Shown here: positions 12,094-24,300 of the stretch, in pieces
How the letters are laid out: the number at the start of each line of letters is the position of its first letter
Numbering within the stretch: the stretch's first letter is position 1
Source of the DNA: Gigaspora rosea
Taxonomy: Eukaryota; Glomeromycota; Glomeromycetes; Diversisporales; Gigasporaceae
Length of the DNA stretch: 64,000 nucleotides
Reading direction: 5' to 3'
Assembly (NCBI GenBank): GCA_003550325.1
Contig: QKWP01000245.1
Location: forward strand, 57,294-121,293
Notes under the pieces: generated by a model
Databases searched by the model: none
Seen by the model: only the letters and a program-made list of their open reading frames with translations
What the model was told of the DNA's origin: nothing
Position numbers and translations under genes: made by a program

Positions 12094-12352
12094 AATAGAT
12101 TCACTCTTAAAAAAATATCAAAATTGAACAATTGGTAAAATTAGAATTTAAAAAATTAGAAAAATAGGTTGATGAATAATACAAAATGAAACAATAACTT
12201 TGTATAGTCTTATATATAATTCTATATAAACAATATTTACTTAGACAATAAACTAAATTTTTTTGGTAAAAAATAAGTTTTCTATATATTAAATAAAAAA
12301 TTACATGTTTTATATACAACTTTTTTTTTATTTTGTACTTTTAAGTAAATTT

Positions 12353-12505
12353 GTTTAGTATAAATTTTATAATAAAAATAAAGTGCAAATTTATTTTTTG
12401 AATATTTTACTGAATAAAAATTGCAATGCAATTTTTACTTAAAAAATAATTAGAAAAATAGGTTTGCACTTTATTATTATTATAAAATTTTATACTAAAC
12501 AACTC
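12353..12505. repeat. Short foldback
   Basis: TTTAGTATAAATTTTATAAT and AAAGTGCAAAT near the left end recur inverted near the right end. The surrounding 12094-12800 is AT-rich with no gene. The 70-codon minus-strand frame at 12107-12319 is low-complexity. Confidence 0.5.
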
Positions 12506-12799
12506 TATTTAAGAGTACTATATAATAATAATATAAAAGTAATTTCAATAGAAAAAGACAAATTTTTTATAATAAAGTTTTTTTGAATCGTTAAACAAAA
12601 AATAACTTAACAAAAACTTAATCAAATTTGATAAAAATCAAATTTGATAAATTATTATTAAATTAATTTTATAAACTCATAAATTAATTTGAAAAAAATA
12701 TCAAATTGATCACTATTCTCTTCTTATTTACTTGTACTAATTTATAAGCTTTTGTTAAGTTATTTAGATTTAAAGTTTTAAAAAAATTTACTAAAAGAA

Positions 12800-13080
12800 A
12801 TTTGTTTGATTTCTATGACTAGTGATGCTACTAAGTTGATTTTTGAAACAGGCCTATTTTGAGTTTATTAAAGCAAATTAAAATTCTTTATAAGGAAAAG
12901 CAAATAAAATTTATATATTTATATTCCTTATAATTTCATCTATTCAAAAAAAGTATCAAAAAATTTCAGGTTTTAATTAAATAGGTCATCAGGATCAAAT
13001 TTGAATTTTGGGTTTTCAAGCCTGAAATAATTTTATCCTTATGTATAATATTGACTCATGACTATATATTGGAAAATTTT
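12800..13080. repeat. Dispersed repeat, inverted copy of 18440-18740
   Basis: Shared words in opposite orientation include GGCCTATTT, AATTTCATCTATTCAAAAAAAG, AGCCTGAAAT and GGAAAATTTTT. It may be a detached subterminal part of the element at 16459-18799. The following 13080-13865 is AT-rich, with a short TTAGGG-like tract near 13505 and no gene. Confidence 0.55.
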
Positions 13081-13869
13081 TCTTCAGAACTATTATTTAT
13101 AGAGCAATTTTATCTATATATAAAAATAATTAATAATAATATTAATAGATAAAATAAAAAATATAAGATATTATAGTATATTAATTAAAATAAAGATAAA
13201 ATTAAACAAAAAGTTAGCTTGTTTATTAATATACTATTCCAATTAGTTTTTTTCAGTATAGAGATAAATTTAGATATTATATTTAATTTTAATTTAATTT
13301 TATATTTATAAGTAATCTGGTTTAATATTTTAAAATTTATTTATAAATTACAAAGTAAATAAATGCTGGTAGCATCTTGTGGATTTTATATTAAAAATAT
13401 AAATAAATTGAATTTAACTAATTTAACACCTGGTTAAAGTTATAAATTTTAAGCACCCTTTAGTTTTATAGAAGTTATTTATATAAAAAATTGTTCTTTA
13501 AAGATTAGGGTTAGGGTAGGGGTATAGGTATATTAAGTTAAAGGATGGATTGATTATTTATATGCAAAATTAGTTGGCAAAAACTTTTATTTAATAGCCA
13601 AAAGCTAGTTTTTGTAATAAAATTTTGCAATATTGATAATTTTTTGATTTTTTTATAAAATTTTCTTTATTTTGTTATACAAGATCCTGCAACCTAATTG
13701 GTAAATTATAGAAACACTCAAATAAATTATAGTTACATATTAAATTTATAAATTTGTATAGTTTAATTTCTCTATAATCACCAAGTTTGTTATACTTAAT
13801 TTTAGTAGTGTAATTATAAATTTAAATCTCTATATAATAATATTATAATAAAATTAATAAATAGTAATT

Positions 13870-15290
13870 ATAATTTTTAAAAGAATAAAGAGGGAAGAAA
13901 AGAAATCGCCAAGCCCAATTAAAGAAAATAGAGAACACTAAACAAAACAAGAAACTGAAGCACCAGAAGGTAGTGAACAGCAAATAGAAATGAAGGGAAC
14001 ACAACTAGAGCAGAGTGCATGGGCACCATGCAACAGACCATGTGTTAATCAAGTACTGGCAAAAGCAAGAATCCCAGTATGTAAAGTCCCAGATGAAATG
14101 AGAGATAAGAGACTTAAGATAGTTAAATAGGTGCTAAATGATAGCAGATATGTCACAAAAATAGGTGTAGTGTTTGCAAAAGGTAATGCATGGGTAGAAA
14201 TTGTTTTTGACTGTAAAAAAGAATAGAAAGAGGCAATAGATCACACAGACCAGAAAAATAAAGGCTGGTTCAAGGTAATCCCAGATGAGGCAACAATGAA
14301 AGAAGAGAAGGACGAAAGACAAAAAGCTCTGTGGGAGGAACCAAGGAAAACTAAGCAACTTGAAGAGGTTCAAAATGAGAAGATACTGAAAGAAAGAAAA
14401 GAAGAGAAGCGAATGATAGTGCTTATAATATGGGACCTTTCTGAAAAGATAAGCAAGCAAGAAGTAGAATACTTTTATAGGAAAATTAGAAACGTGGGAA
14501 GTGTTCAGATCAAGCATTATAGAAATAGAGCACTTGCAGTAGTAGAAATAAAAGAAAGCATTGCAGAGGAAAAAATTCCATGCGTGGTACCAATGGAAAA
14601 TGATAAACTTGCTAGAGTATCAGCTGAAAAAGAAGACCACGAAAAGAGAGACGCAAAATACCAGTACATAACAAAGCTATATAGAATTTCAGAAGGAGCA
14701 TCAGAGACACTATTACTTCGCGCTTGAGAAAAAAAGGAGCAAAGGCAGTGTATATACCTCGCAAGAGAAGTGGTAGCTCAAAGCGAAGCGCAGTCATTAC
14801 TTTCAAAGACCAGAAGGACCTAGAAAGTGCAATAACAAATCCTATAAGGTATAACAATTGGACTCTCATATGGACAAACAATGAGAAAAAAGAGATGGAG
14901 TGCAAGGAGGGATCAAGTATAAAAAGGAGAGAGAAGACAGACAAGAATGAAGAAGTAGAAATAGAAGAAATAGAGAAAGAAGAGGAGAAGAAAGAGGTGC
15001 CATCAACAAGCAGAAGTGGCAACAAGGAAAGCTACAAAAAATTAAACAAGAATAGGTGCGAAAAAGAAAACATACAGGCAAGCTTGATATGCACCAAAAA
15101 ACCTTGTTGAAAATAATAGAAAGACTTGACGAAATGAGTGCTAGGTGGAGTAAAACCCTGCAGCACTCCTAAGGGCACCCAATTTGATCAAGCTGATATG
15201 GATAAGGAGATTGGAGAGTTCTTGAAAACGAGAAGAACATGAAACTGAATTAGAATTAAAAAAATTAATATTGCAAAAATGAAAAAAGAT
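13870..15290 (+). pseudogene. Decayed LINE ORF1 (nucleic-acid-binding, RRM-like)
   Basis: A single frame runs from about 13882 to 14727, broken by TAA (13939-13941), TAG (14128-14130) and TAG (14224-14226). It then continues in another frame from 14724 to 15110. The joined sense holds a stretch near 14416-14570 with the hydrophobic and charged pattern of an RRM fold (RMIVLIIWDLSEKISKQEVE). A second beta-rich segment follows (GAKAVYIPRKRS), then a lysine- and glutamate-rich coiled-coil tail. This matches the general plan of non-LTR retrotransposon ORF1 proteins, which bind element RNA. The copy is dead. The LINE at 19730-25050 uses a CCHC ORF1, so this relic is a different lineage. No ORF2 follows, because a MITE starts at 15293. 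Confidence 0.6.
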
Positions 15291-15292
15291 CT

Positions 15293-15884
15293 TAAGGGAG
15301 GCATGCCTATTTTGACGCAGCTAATGTTTTCGATAAATGTCACATGATATATCAATCAGAGCCAGATAATTTTAGTATCATTCGATTCATTTCATTGAGA
15401 CGAATCAAAAATGGTACCAAAATCATCCAATTCTAATCACTAAATTATGAGATATCACTTATTAAAGGTTGTCTAAAAAATATGGTCCTAATTTGATGTA
15501 GTGCCTAATTTGACGCAAGTATAACTTTTATGACAAATATCATGAGATGTATCGATCAGAATCGCAAGATTTTGGTACCATTCAATTCGTCTCGATGAGA
15601 TGAATCGAATGGTACCAAAATCTTGCGATTCTGATTGATATATCACATGATATTATCATAAACATTTACTTGTATCAAACTAGGTTTATCAACCTTGGGC
15701 TATTTTGGTCAGATAGAATATCTCAAGAACTATCAATCAGAATCGCATGAGTTTGGTACCGTTCGATTTGTCTTGATGAGACGAATCGAATGGTACCAGA
15801 ATTATGCGATTCTGATCGATAGTTTTTGAGATATCGTTGTGCGTCAAATTAGACACTGCGCCAAATTAGACATGCCTCCCTTTA
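15293..15884. mobile_element. TIR element made of three palindromic modules
   Basis: The ends are inverted copies of AGGGAGGCATG(C/T)CTA followed by TTTGACGCAG-like sequence, flanked by TTA on the left and TAA on the right. The interior has three consecutive palindromes centred near 15398, 15598 and 15778, each on a CTCGATGAGACGAAT-like core with ATGGTACCAAAATC arms. It has no reading frame. Confidence 0.75.
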
Positions 15885-15919
15885 ATATGTAATATGTAAT
15901 ATTGTATTATTTTATTTAA

Positions 15920-16424
15920 TAGATGATTCTCCAGTCAACTGGTTCAAAAATTTTTTTATATATAAATTTTACTATAAGTGCAAATGCACTGTGTCTCTAT
16001 CTAAAACTTTTTTTTATACTAAGTTAATCACCTTTCTGGCTTAAAAGACTTTTGTAAAGCTCATTAAAACATATCTAATGGTGGTTAGAGTATCAAAATT
16101 GGCTTGGTGAATACCAAGATATCTTTAAAAAACCTTTCTTTTACTATATAAATTTTTTTATAAACAATACTATTGTTTGCAAAGAAATTTACATAGTAAA
16201 AAAAAGGTTTTTTAAAGATATCTTGGTATTCGCCAAGCTGATTTTGACGCTCTAACTACCATTAAATGCGTTTTAATGAGCTTTACAAAAGTCTCTTAAG
16301 CCAGAAAGGTAATTAGCTTAGTATAAAAAAAGTTTTAGATAGAAACGCTGTGCATTCGCACTTATATAGTAAAATTTATATATAAAAAAAAATTTTTTGA
16401 ACCAGTTGACTGGAGAATCGTCTA
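15920..16424. repeat. Near-perfect foldback element, 505 bp
   Basis: Arms of about 240 bp pair from TAGATGATTCTCCAGTCAAC inward through AAAACTTTTTTTTATACTAA, CTTTCTGGCTTAA and TTGGCTTGGTGAATACCAAG. A short unpaired loop lies near 16160. The TTGGCTTGGTGA word links it to 9234-9601. Confidence 0.85.
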
Positions 16425-17129
16425 TTAATATAAAAATTTATTCAATTGCTTTAAATAAGACTGCACAAATTTATATACTTGGTTTTCATATCACGAAGCA
16501 GTGATCAGTGACCTGGCTGCACAGCTTTTTTTTTTATAGTAAAAAAAATTTTTTTTATATAATGTTAAAAATAGTGTTCAACATCATTAAGTTATTATTA
16601 GTAATTTGATAGATAATTATAAACTATTATTATTAATTAATAAATGAATAACCCTGATAAGTGAAATTTCATTTTGGTCTAATCCCATGATCTCTCTTTT
16701 CTTCACAGTCTTGACAATAAATAAGTCTATCCTAAACCACTAGGACCAATATTTTCTATCTGTGATTTGGCACTGCATACACGCTGACATATAATTACTC
16801 TCAAGCGAATATTCATATTTTCTATTTAGTATACCAGATGCTTATATTTATTTAATGCACATTTAATATTTTTGGTTTATTTATATACTATTATATTATG
16901 ACTTATAATTTTTATAGAATTATTATTTCTACTAGAATTATTAATTAATTAAATGAAAAAAATTAAACTAGAAAAAAAAAGAAAACTACAAAAAGAATAA
17001 AGTTTGATTTTTCTTTCTAAAGAAGAGTAAACGCAAACTATATAAATAAAAAAGTTTTGATACATGGGTCAGACAGGCAGTCTTACAGGCAGTTATATGG
17101 GACTGAACTTTTCAAACTCAATTGAATTA

Positions 17130-17640
17130 TCAAAAACGGTATCAGAGTTGAAAAGAATGAATGCAAGGTATTTGATTACTATAAAAAATCTGCCAAAATG
17201 GGATGCTATAGGAACATTAATATTGGAAATTGTTATAGTAACGGAATTGGAGCATTTTTTTATTATCAAGCATCTGCTGACATGGGTCATGTTAATGGAA
17301 TACATAATATTGGACTTTGTTATTAAAATGGAATTAGAGTTGAAAGGATAAACATAAGGCATTCTTTTATTTTCAAAAATCTGCTGTGATAGGAATGTTA
17401 GTGGAACTTATAATGTTGGTGATTGTTATCATGATGGAATTGGAGTTGAAAAGGATAACATAAGGCATTCTTTTATTATCAAAAGATGGCTAATATGGGA
17501 CACGCTATGGGTATGAATTGTCTTGGTCATTGTTATTATCACAGAGTAGGAATTATAAAAGATGAACGTAAAGCGGTTGAATATTTCAAAAAGGTAGCCT
17601 TTAATGTAACTGTGATTTTATTGGCTACTAGATCGACATA
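17130..17640 (+). pseudogene. Sel1-like repeat protein relic
   Basis: Sel1 repeats are 36-44-residue helical hairpins used in signalling and ER-associated adaptor proteins. Several broken ones can be read across frames: FDYYKKSAKMG with NIGNCYSNGIG, then FFYYQASADMGHVNGIHNIG with LCY and a stop, then GTYNVGDCYHDGIGVEKD, then ANMGHAMGMNCLGHCYY followed by KDERKAVEYFKKVA. The alternating A..G / G..Y..GIGVEKD pattern is diagnostic. At least two frameshifts and several stops separate the repeats, and no kinase domain or start is present. The 95-codon frame at 17064-17351 follows the wrong phase over part of this region. Sel1 families are strongly expanded in arbuscular mycorrhizal fungi. Confidence 0.75.
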
Positions 17641-18045
17641 AAACTATGAATCACTACAAAAATTAGTTGATTATCAGATAATCTGGGCGGCAATATAGTT
17701 GAATGTAATCTTTTTTTGATATTTGCTAATATATTCACTATTTTTTTATTAATTTTATGTTTTATCTATCGTGTCATATTTTTTCACTTGTTCTTGCACT
17801 TGCACTTATTCTTGCACTTATTCTTGAGCTTGAGACCAAAATAGTTTGTAAATATTAGGCAGTCAAACAACAAAAGTATATTTGGTAAATTTATGTTTCA
17901 CAAATTTTGAACATAATTAAATGTTATAATAATTAAATAATCGTCATACATATTTTTGCTGGTTTTCTCATATTTAGGTCACATTTTTCGGATACGACCA
18001 AACAAAGATGTTAAAGCGAACAGACCCAGAATTGAAAGATTAGAA
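17620..18045. repeat. Dispersed repeat A, copy 1
   Basis: It starts near AGATCGACATAAAACTA and runs through GATTATCAGATAATC, a CTTGCACTTG microsatellite and AAAATAGTTTGTAAATAT. It ends near GCGAACAGACCCAGAATTGA. The same order appears at 25538-26085 and, partly, at 26408-26960. Confidence 0.7.
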
Positions 18046-18085
18046 TGTTAATTATACTTATTTTATATTTAACTTTTTTATATAA

Positions 18086-18184
18086 AATTTTGGTGGGATA
18101 ATATGCACATGATTCGGAAATATGCGCATTAATGCGCATTTATGCGCAAGATTGAGGAATCATGCACACGTATGAAACCCATTT
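18086..18184. repeat. Small palindromic repeat with TGATTCCGAA/TGCGCAT motif
   Basis: GGTGGGATAATATGCACATG at the left pairs with CATGCACACGTATGAAACCC at the right. The centre is TGCGCATTAATGCGCA. A relative lies at 42541-42637. Resemblance to TAGAGATGGGC-type hAT MITEs (22615-22754) is suggestive only. Confidence 0.5.
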
Positions 18185-18802
18185 CTATGTTGACACGTTA
18201 ATGTGTTGTTAACACACTACTACTAAGCCTAAGTGCTATCCCTTAACATGTATATAGTCTAACACATTAACATGTTATAAAGATTTTTACAAAAGGGCCA
18301 TTGTATGTTAATCATCAAGTTTATACAATTTTGACTACTGTAAACTGCCGTATAAAAGAACTGAGTCTCTTACATTCCACTAATATTAAAATCTAATATT
18401 AAACCCTGGGTCTAATACATGGTGGAGCGTTTGTACTATACATGAGGACAAAATTATTTTGGGTTCAAAACCTGAAATTAAATTTGAAACCGAAATTGTT
18501 TTTGACCTATTTTACTTAAAAGATGAAATTATTTGATACTTTTTTTGAATAGACGAAATTATAAGGAACATATCTATAAAATTTTATTTGCTCCTCCTTA
18601 TAAAAAATATTAATTTTCTCTAATGAAAATGAAATAGGCCTTTTTCAAAAATCAATTTTGGTGGTATCACTAGTTTGTACTATTAGAAGGGAAATTTTAA
18701 AATAGTTTTTATTGGTTAATATATATAAAAAAATTTTCCAATCTCCACTTTGGTGACCCGGCCAGGATATGAAAACCAAGTATAAAATTTTGTACGGCCT
18801 AA

Positions 18803-19527
18803 AATACAAAACTAAGAAAATTTAATTTTTATAATATAAAATTTAAAATAAATAATAACTCAGCCTTTTAATACTCAAATTATAATCAATTATTTGCGTA
18901 AAAAATATTTTGAACATTTATATATTACAACTATAGAATCTAAAAATATTTTGTAAGATAATCAAGTTTTTATAAAAATTTAGGCTTTTATTTCATAATA
19001 ATAAATAATTTAATCGCTATACCTGCAAGTAGTTAAATAATTATCTAATTAATAATTTTTTTATTTAAACCTAAAATACTATCAAATTTTAGTTATTTAA
19101 GAGCAACTATTAACTTACTATCCTTCCACTCATACTTAAATCCATAACCTCCAGGCTTTTAGTGCAATTGGTATTAATTACATTGTATATTAGGATACAT
19201 AAGATAAAACAACGAAGAATTCTGAAATAAATAGAAAGTGAAAAAAAGAAGCCAAACTCAAAAAAGTATTAAAGAAGTTTCTATCCTATTAATACTGTTA
19301 CTAAGAAAAAATACTTCATAAACCAAGTGTCCAATCTCTGTAGAGTCAATTTTATAATATTCAAAGATATTAATATGTTTGTCAAAAAATGCTAAATAAT
19401 AAAGGTTAATTAATTTTGTATTATAGAAAGGCTTAGATCTGCACTCTGCTATGTTCTAGTGCCAGGAGAGTGCTAAAGAGACAATACATTGAGTAAAGTT
19501 CATTTTAAATCGTACAAGACCGTTATA
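18803..19527. other. AT-rich spacer without a recognised feature
   Basis: No long frame, tRNA-like box or clear repeat boundary was seen between the Harbinger-like element and the MITE at 19528. Confidence 0.4.
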
Positions 19528-19700
19528 CAGTGTAACCCCACAATAGTCACATTCACATTAGTCACAATCTCACTATAGTCACATTAATTTTTCTATTTAA
19601 TTATATATACTATATATAAAATTTAGCTCGCATTAGTCACAATCTCGCAATAGGTATATAAAAAGTCTGATTTTGGCACGTGACTATTGTGGGGTTTGAC
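19528..19700. mobile_element. Tc1/pogo-like MITE, 173 bp
   Basis: Ends are CAGTGTAACCCCACAATAGT and the inverted GTCAAACCCCACAATAGTCA, next to TA at 19526-19527 and 19701-19702. It directly precedes the LINE. Confidence 0.75.
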
Positions 19701-19754
19701 TAAATAAAAGCGAAAGCCCTAAAATCAAGAAAAAGAAAGTTTACAAGTCTTAAT

Positions 19755-21240
19755 ATGGATGAAATCCAGGAAAACGCACAAAAGACCCATAATACTAGTT
19801 CAAAGTCTATTGACAAGGAAGATAATAAATGTGTTGCAAGAAAGCTCAACTATCTCAATAAAATTAGAAAAAGAACAGGAAAAGCAAGTAATAACACGTC
19901 TGTAGATTGGTCAGAAGACGTGAACCTAGAATTCTCTTTGGGAGAGGATTCAAAAGACACAGGTTCAAGCTACTCCGAAGAAAGAGAAAATTCACTGGGA
20001 AATATGAAGAATGTTCTGGAAAAACTGCGAAGAATAATGTGATAAACGTGCTCATGAGAATGATAATCTGAACCAGAATTTGGGTAACATTGCAATAAAT
20101 TCAAAGATTAAATTATCTGAAGACTGTCAGTGGTCTAGTTTATTCACTAAACTAAGAAGTAGTAGAGCAACATACTCTAATTTGCTCCTAGAGATATACA
20201 AAAATAACAATGTATTAATCTTTGATATACAAAATTTTGAGAACATATCAATTAATGATATTGTAGGTGCTTTATATGCAAAAATGGGAGATGATTTGAT
20301 TGTAGCTAGGCTGTATTATAAAAGAGGAAAGTGTTAATACCTTGAGGTTATTTTTATCAATTAGGAGAAGCAACCATTTTATGCTACAAATGGAATTGTT
20401 ATCTTCAAACAAACATTACTAGGATATATCCCAGTTAATCTTAGATGCAATTTCTTGCATATCAAGTTACGAAATGTTCTAATAGGACCCAAGGATATTA
20501 TTTCAAGATGGATTAAAGAGGCCACTGAGGATTTGGGCTATGTTTCTTCGATTAAACCCTTGGTTTATAAAAGAACACCAGTATGCACAAACCAGTTGAT
20601 TGTCACATTTGAGACAACAGATGACCCAGACCTCATTAAGAGAATTCCTAGACACTCTCACATATGGAACCAGAAAGATACTTTGGAGTGGAAAGAGGCT
20701 TCCAAAGCTTGTTTTTACTGTGACAAAGAAGGGCATATCAAGAGGGACTGTGAAGAGCTTAAAAAGTCAATTAAATTCAGAAAATGGCAAAGAGAACGTG
20801 GAATGCAAGCAAATAATTAAGCAAAAATACAAAGTAAAAATGAAATAATCTTTAGTGCGAATAACCCATATGTAACAGATAGAGCACAGAGTTTGAGTAT
20901 AGAAGTTAATACCAATAAGCAGGAAGTAATATGTGATGAAAATAGTAAAAATTCGGAACAAGTGACAAATGGAATTTCTCTAGTTAATCAAGTTGATGAA
21001 GTTTTACAAGAGGAGGCTAACATAGTACATACCACAGAAAGTGAGAAAGAGAAGGTAGTTAATACTATTTCTGTTGGGCCAGAAAAAGAAATTAGTACAG
21101 AGAATATTGCTTAAGAGCTCCAAAAGGCAGAAAAAATAGAGGTGATAGTAAAAACAGATGTTGGATCGAACAAATAGTTGACAATGAAGAATTTATTCAA
21201 GTAACTGGTAAAAGAAATAAGAAAAAAATAGTAACTTAGC
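19755..21240 (+). pseudogene. LINE ORF1 relic with CCHC zinc knuckle
   Basis: The start region (MDEIQENAQKTHNTSS) is open to 20042. A frameshift then leads into a frame that runs from about 20041 to beyond 21114, interrupted by TAA at 20335, a TAG near 20366, TAA at 20818 and TAA at 21112. Residues near 20701-20760 form CFYCDKEGHIKRDC, the C-X2-C-X4-H-X4-C knuckle of gag-like ORF1 proteins that bind nucleic acid. The knuckle is preceded by a basic, aromatic region and followed by an acidic, glutamate-rich tail (20890-21114). The product would package element RNA. ORF2 follows about 120 bp downstream. Confidence 0.8.
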
Positions 21241-21359
21241 AATAGACAAAAGAATTTTTCCATATGACAAGGATAAAGGGTCTAAAAGAGGCAAAACCTT
21301 ATCAGGTAGATGATTATAGTTTGTATAAGCAATTTTATTTGTTTTTTCTTTATATATAT

Positions 21360-24300
21360 ATATATAATACAATTAAAATAGCAACCCTATATGTCAAGAG
21401 TTTGAATAACAAACAAAAATTTCAAGAGACTGTGACTTTGTTAAAATTATAGATTAGATTTAATTTTAATACAAGAAACCAACCTTCATGACCACTCTAT
21501 TAGAAATTTTTTGGCTCAGCAATGAATGTATAACCCACATTGGACATCAAAAATGGCAATACTTGCAGAAAGAAAAGAGATTAAGTTTGAGAAGATAAAA
21601 GAATCATTTAATGGACAAGTTCTATTAGCAAGATTTAATTTTAAACAACAGTCTTATCTGGTCACTAATGTATATGCTTCTCCAAATATAGAAGACCGAG
21701 TTACATTCTTTAATAATTGACATCCACTGTTAGATAAAGAGGTTATTAATATTGTAGCTGGGATTTTAGCATAAATTTAAATCCATATAAAAATAGAATT
21801 AGTCATGCAGAGCTATATAATGATTCGTCACATATGATTTTAAGACAAAAAATGCAGAAGTATATAGATATAGCAGAGATAATAGGGCTAAACCCCTTTC
21901 TTACCTTTTATTAGAGAACATGTAGAAGTCACTTAAAGGCTACTTATTTGGACTATATATTTATAGACACGAATTATGCTCAATATTGTAAAGCAGTTGC
22001 TACTCGGTTTGGTAACTTTGACCATTTATTAGTTGAATGCGAGTTGCATTTTGTAAAGAACTTTTCAAAAGCTGCATTTTGAAAATTTGATAAAAGGTGT
22101 TGGCTAATGAAAGAATTAGAGAAGATGTTGAGAAGGAACTATGTAGCATTAAAGATGTAAGCAAATAGGACTTACACAAATGTATTATTCAGTCAATTAT
22201 CAGGGCCTATAAACCACAGATTGCTTTAGAAAATAAAATTCAAAAGTTTTACAAAAGACTTACAGAAGTAAATATGAAGATTACACATAGCAATGAGTAT
22301 AAGAATTTATAGTTGGTAGCTGAAAATATACATCAACAGTTACAAAAGGAGCTATCTTTATTAGCTGAAAAATGGCAAACTAGATCGAAGGCTAAATGGA
22401 TAGAATGTGGAGAAAAGACATGAAATATTTTTTTATGCTTATAAAGCTAAAGCTTCATCGACACCTACTACTAAAATTAGGGACCCAAGTAAACTACAAA
22501 AAAAAGACCCAACCACTATACTACAGTATATACATAACAACTTTACGCAGTTATGCAAGACAGAAGAGTTTGATGAAAAAGCAGCAGATAGTTTAATTCA
22601 GAGTTTGTCACAACTAGAGATGGGCACCATGCGCATGACTGCATGCATGCAATTAATTCTGGCTAGCATTAAGAAATTAAATCATAACTTTGGTCAAAAC
22701 ATGCATGCATACATGCAAAAAATGCATGCGCATGTGCATGCTTGCCCATCTCTAGTTGCAACTATCACTAGCTCAAAATATGTCATTAGTAAAGATGTTC
22801 AAAAGAGGAAATTCTAGGGGTCATAGATACTCTTGCTAATAATAAAGCCCCTGTAACTGATGGCTTAGCTATGAATTTTATAAGTTAGCAAAAAATGAGG
22901 TTCTTCTAATACTTTTAAAATTGTTTAACACAGTATTGGAGTCAGGAGAAATGCCATGTTTATGGAGTAAAATATCATTTCACTGATCCTAAAAAAAATG
23001 ATAACCTTGAAGAAATAAGTAATTGGACTCACGAATTGCAATGTCAAAATATTTATGAAAATTATTGCGAATCGACTGAATATAATTTGTGCTAATGTTA
23101 TTGGGCCATATCAAAGAGAATTTTAACTAGAAGATTAATACAGGATGTGGCCATGGATGTATTAATGGTATTGAGAAACCAAACAGATTAGTCCAAATAC
23201 TACTGGCTTCTTTTAGTAGATCAGCAAAAAGCCTTCGACAGGGTTAATCATAGGTACTTAAGAATGGTTTTAAACAAGATGAACTTTGATAAAAAATATG
23301 TTAATATTGTAAATGCATTATTTTTATCTCAACAAGCATACATTATGGACTCAGGTTTGCTCTCAGAACTATTTAGAGTAGAAAGGGATGTCTGTCAGGA
23401 GGACCCATTGTCCCCACTTTTGTATATACTAGCAATAGAACTATTATTGAAACATATATATAAGAAAATCTATGGTATTGAGATTAAGAATCAATGTTTC
23501 AATATCATGGCATACGCAGATGATTTGACCATAGGCATTGGTTTTCAAAGCGATTGGCTTGATTTATTGGAGATAATTAAGACATATGAAGCTGCATCTA
23601 ATGCCAGAGTGTACAGGTCTAAGACAATGCTAATACTATTTACAGTGATGGCACAGGGCATATCTTGACCAGTGAATGCAATTTTAGGAAAGTAACAATA
23701 CTTGGCTATAAAGTAGATAGTAATGGAAATCCAATAAAACATTTATGGGAGGATTTAGCTCGCAAGATACAAAATAAAATTAATACTATGGCAAATAGAA
23801 ATTTGTCGTTGAAAGGTAGAATATTAGTAGCAAAATCACTGTTTATCTCAAAGATATAGCATCTAGCATATCTTATTCCTTCCAAAAGGAAACAGCTATA
23901 TGTGTTCAAATAACATGATCATGGATTGGGTCAAAAATAAGTCAAGAATGCTCCCACACTACTCAATCTTTCAACAGGGGTATGACCAAGAAGGCTTGGC
24001 AGCTTCGATTTTGGATATTTTGGATGCAAGATTGGTCTTAGTGTTAATAAAGCTGATAACAGGCAATAGTTTCTGGACAAAAGTAGAAAGAGCAATAGTC
24101 ACTGAAAACTTACAGAGTAGAAGAAATGTAACAATTAAGGAGGCTCTAAATAGCAGTTCAAATACAACCAAAGGATGGACAGAGAGATAGAAGCCGTATA
24201 TACAAGCATGGAATCAGTTGGAGGGTAAAGTGCTAGGAGAAGGTAATGGACCTTGGGACCCTTATGATCTTGAAATAGGAAATCAACATGGTAATTTTTC

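Larger units (their letters stand above)
16459..18799. mobile_element. Harbinger-like element enclosing a Sel1-repeat relic
   Basis: Ends are inverted: GACTGCACAAATTTATATAC with TTGGTTTTCATATC on the left, and the complement of GGCCGTACAAAATTTTATAC with TTGGTTTTCATATC on the right. Flanks are TAA at 16456-16458 and TAA at 18800-18802, the 3-bp duplication type of PIF/Harbinger. Inside are the Sel1 relic (17130-17640), the dispersed repeat at 17620-18045, a small palindrome at 18086-18184 and subterminal sequence shared with 12800-13080. No transposase was seen. Confidence 0.55.

Noticed and set aside
13990..14727. TAG reassigned as a sense codon
   Set aside because: Two of the interruptions are TAG, but a TAA and a frameshift are also present and the LINE relics elsewhere use all stop types, so decay explains it.
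14134..15081. Minus-strand frames of 71-137 codons
   Set aside because: Antisense shadows of the lysine- and glutamate-rich LINE ORF1 relic.
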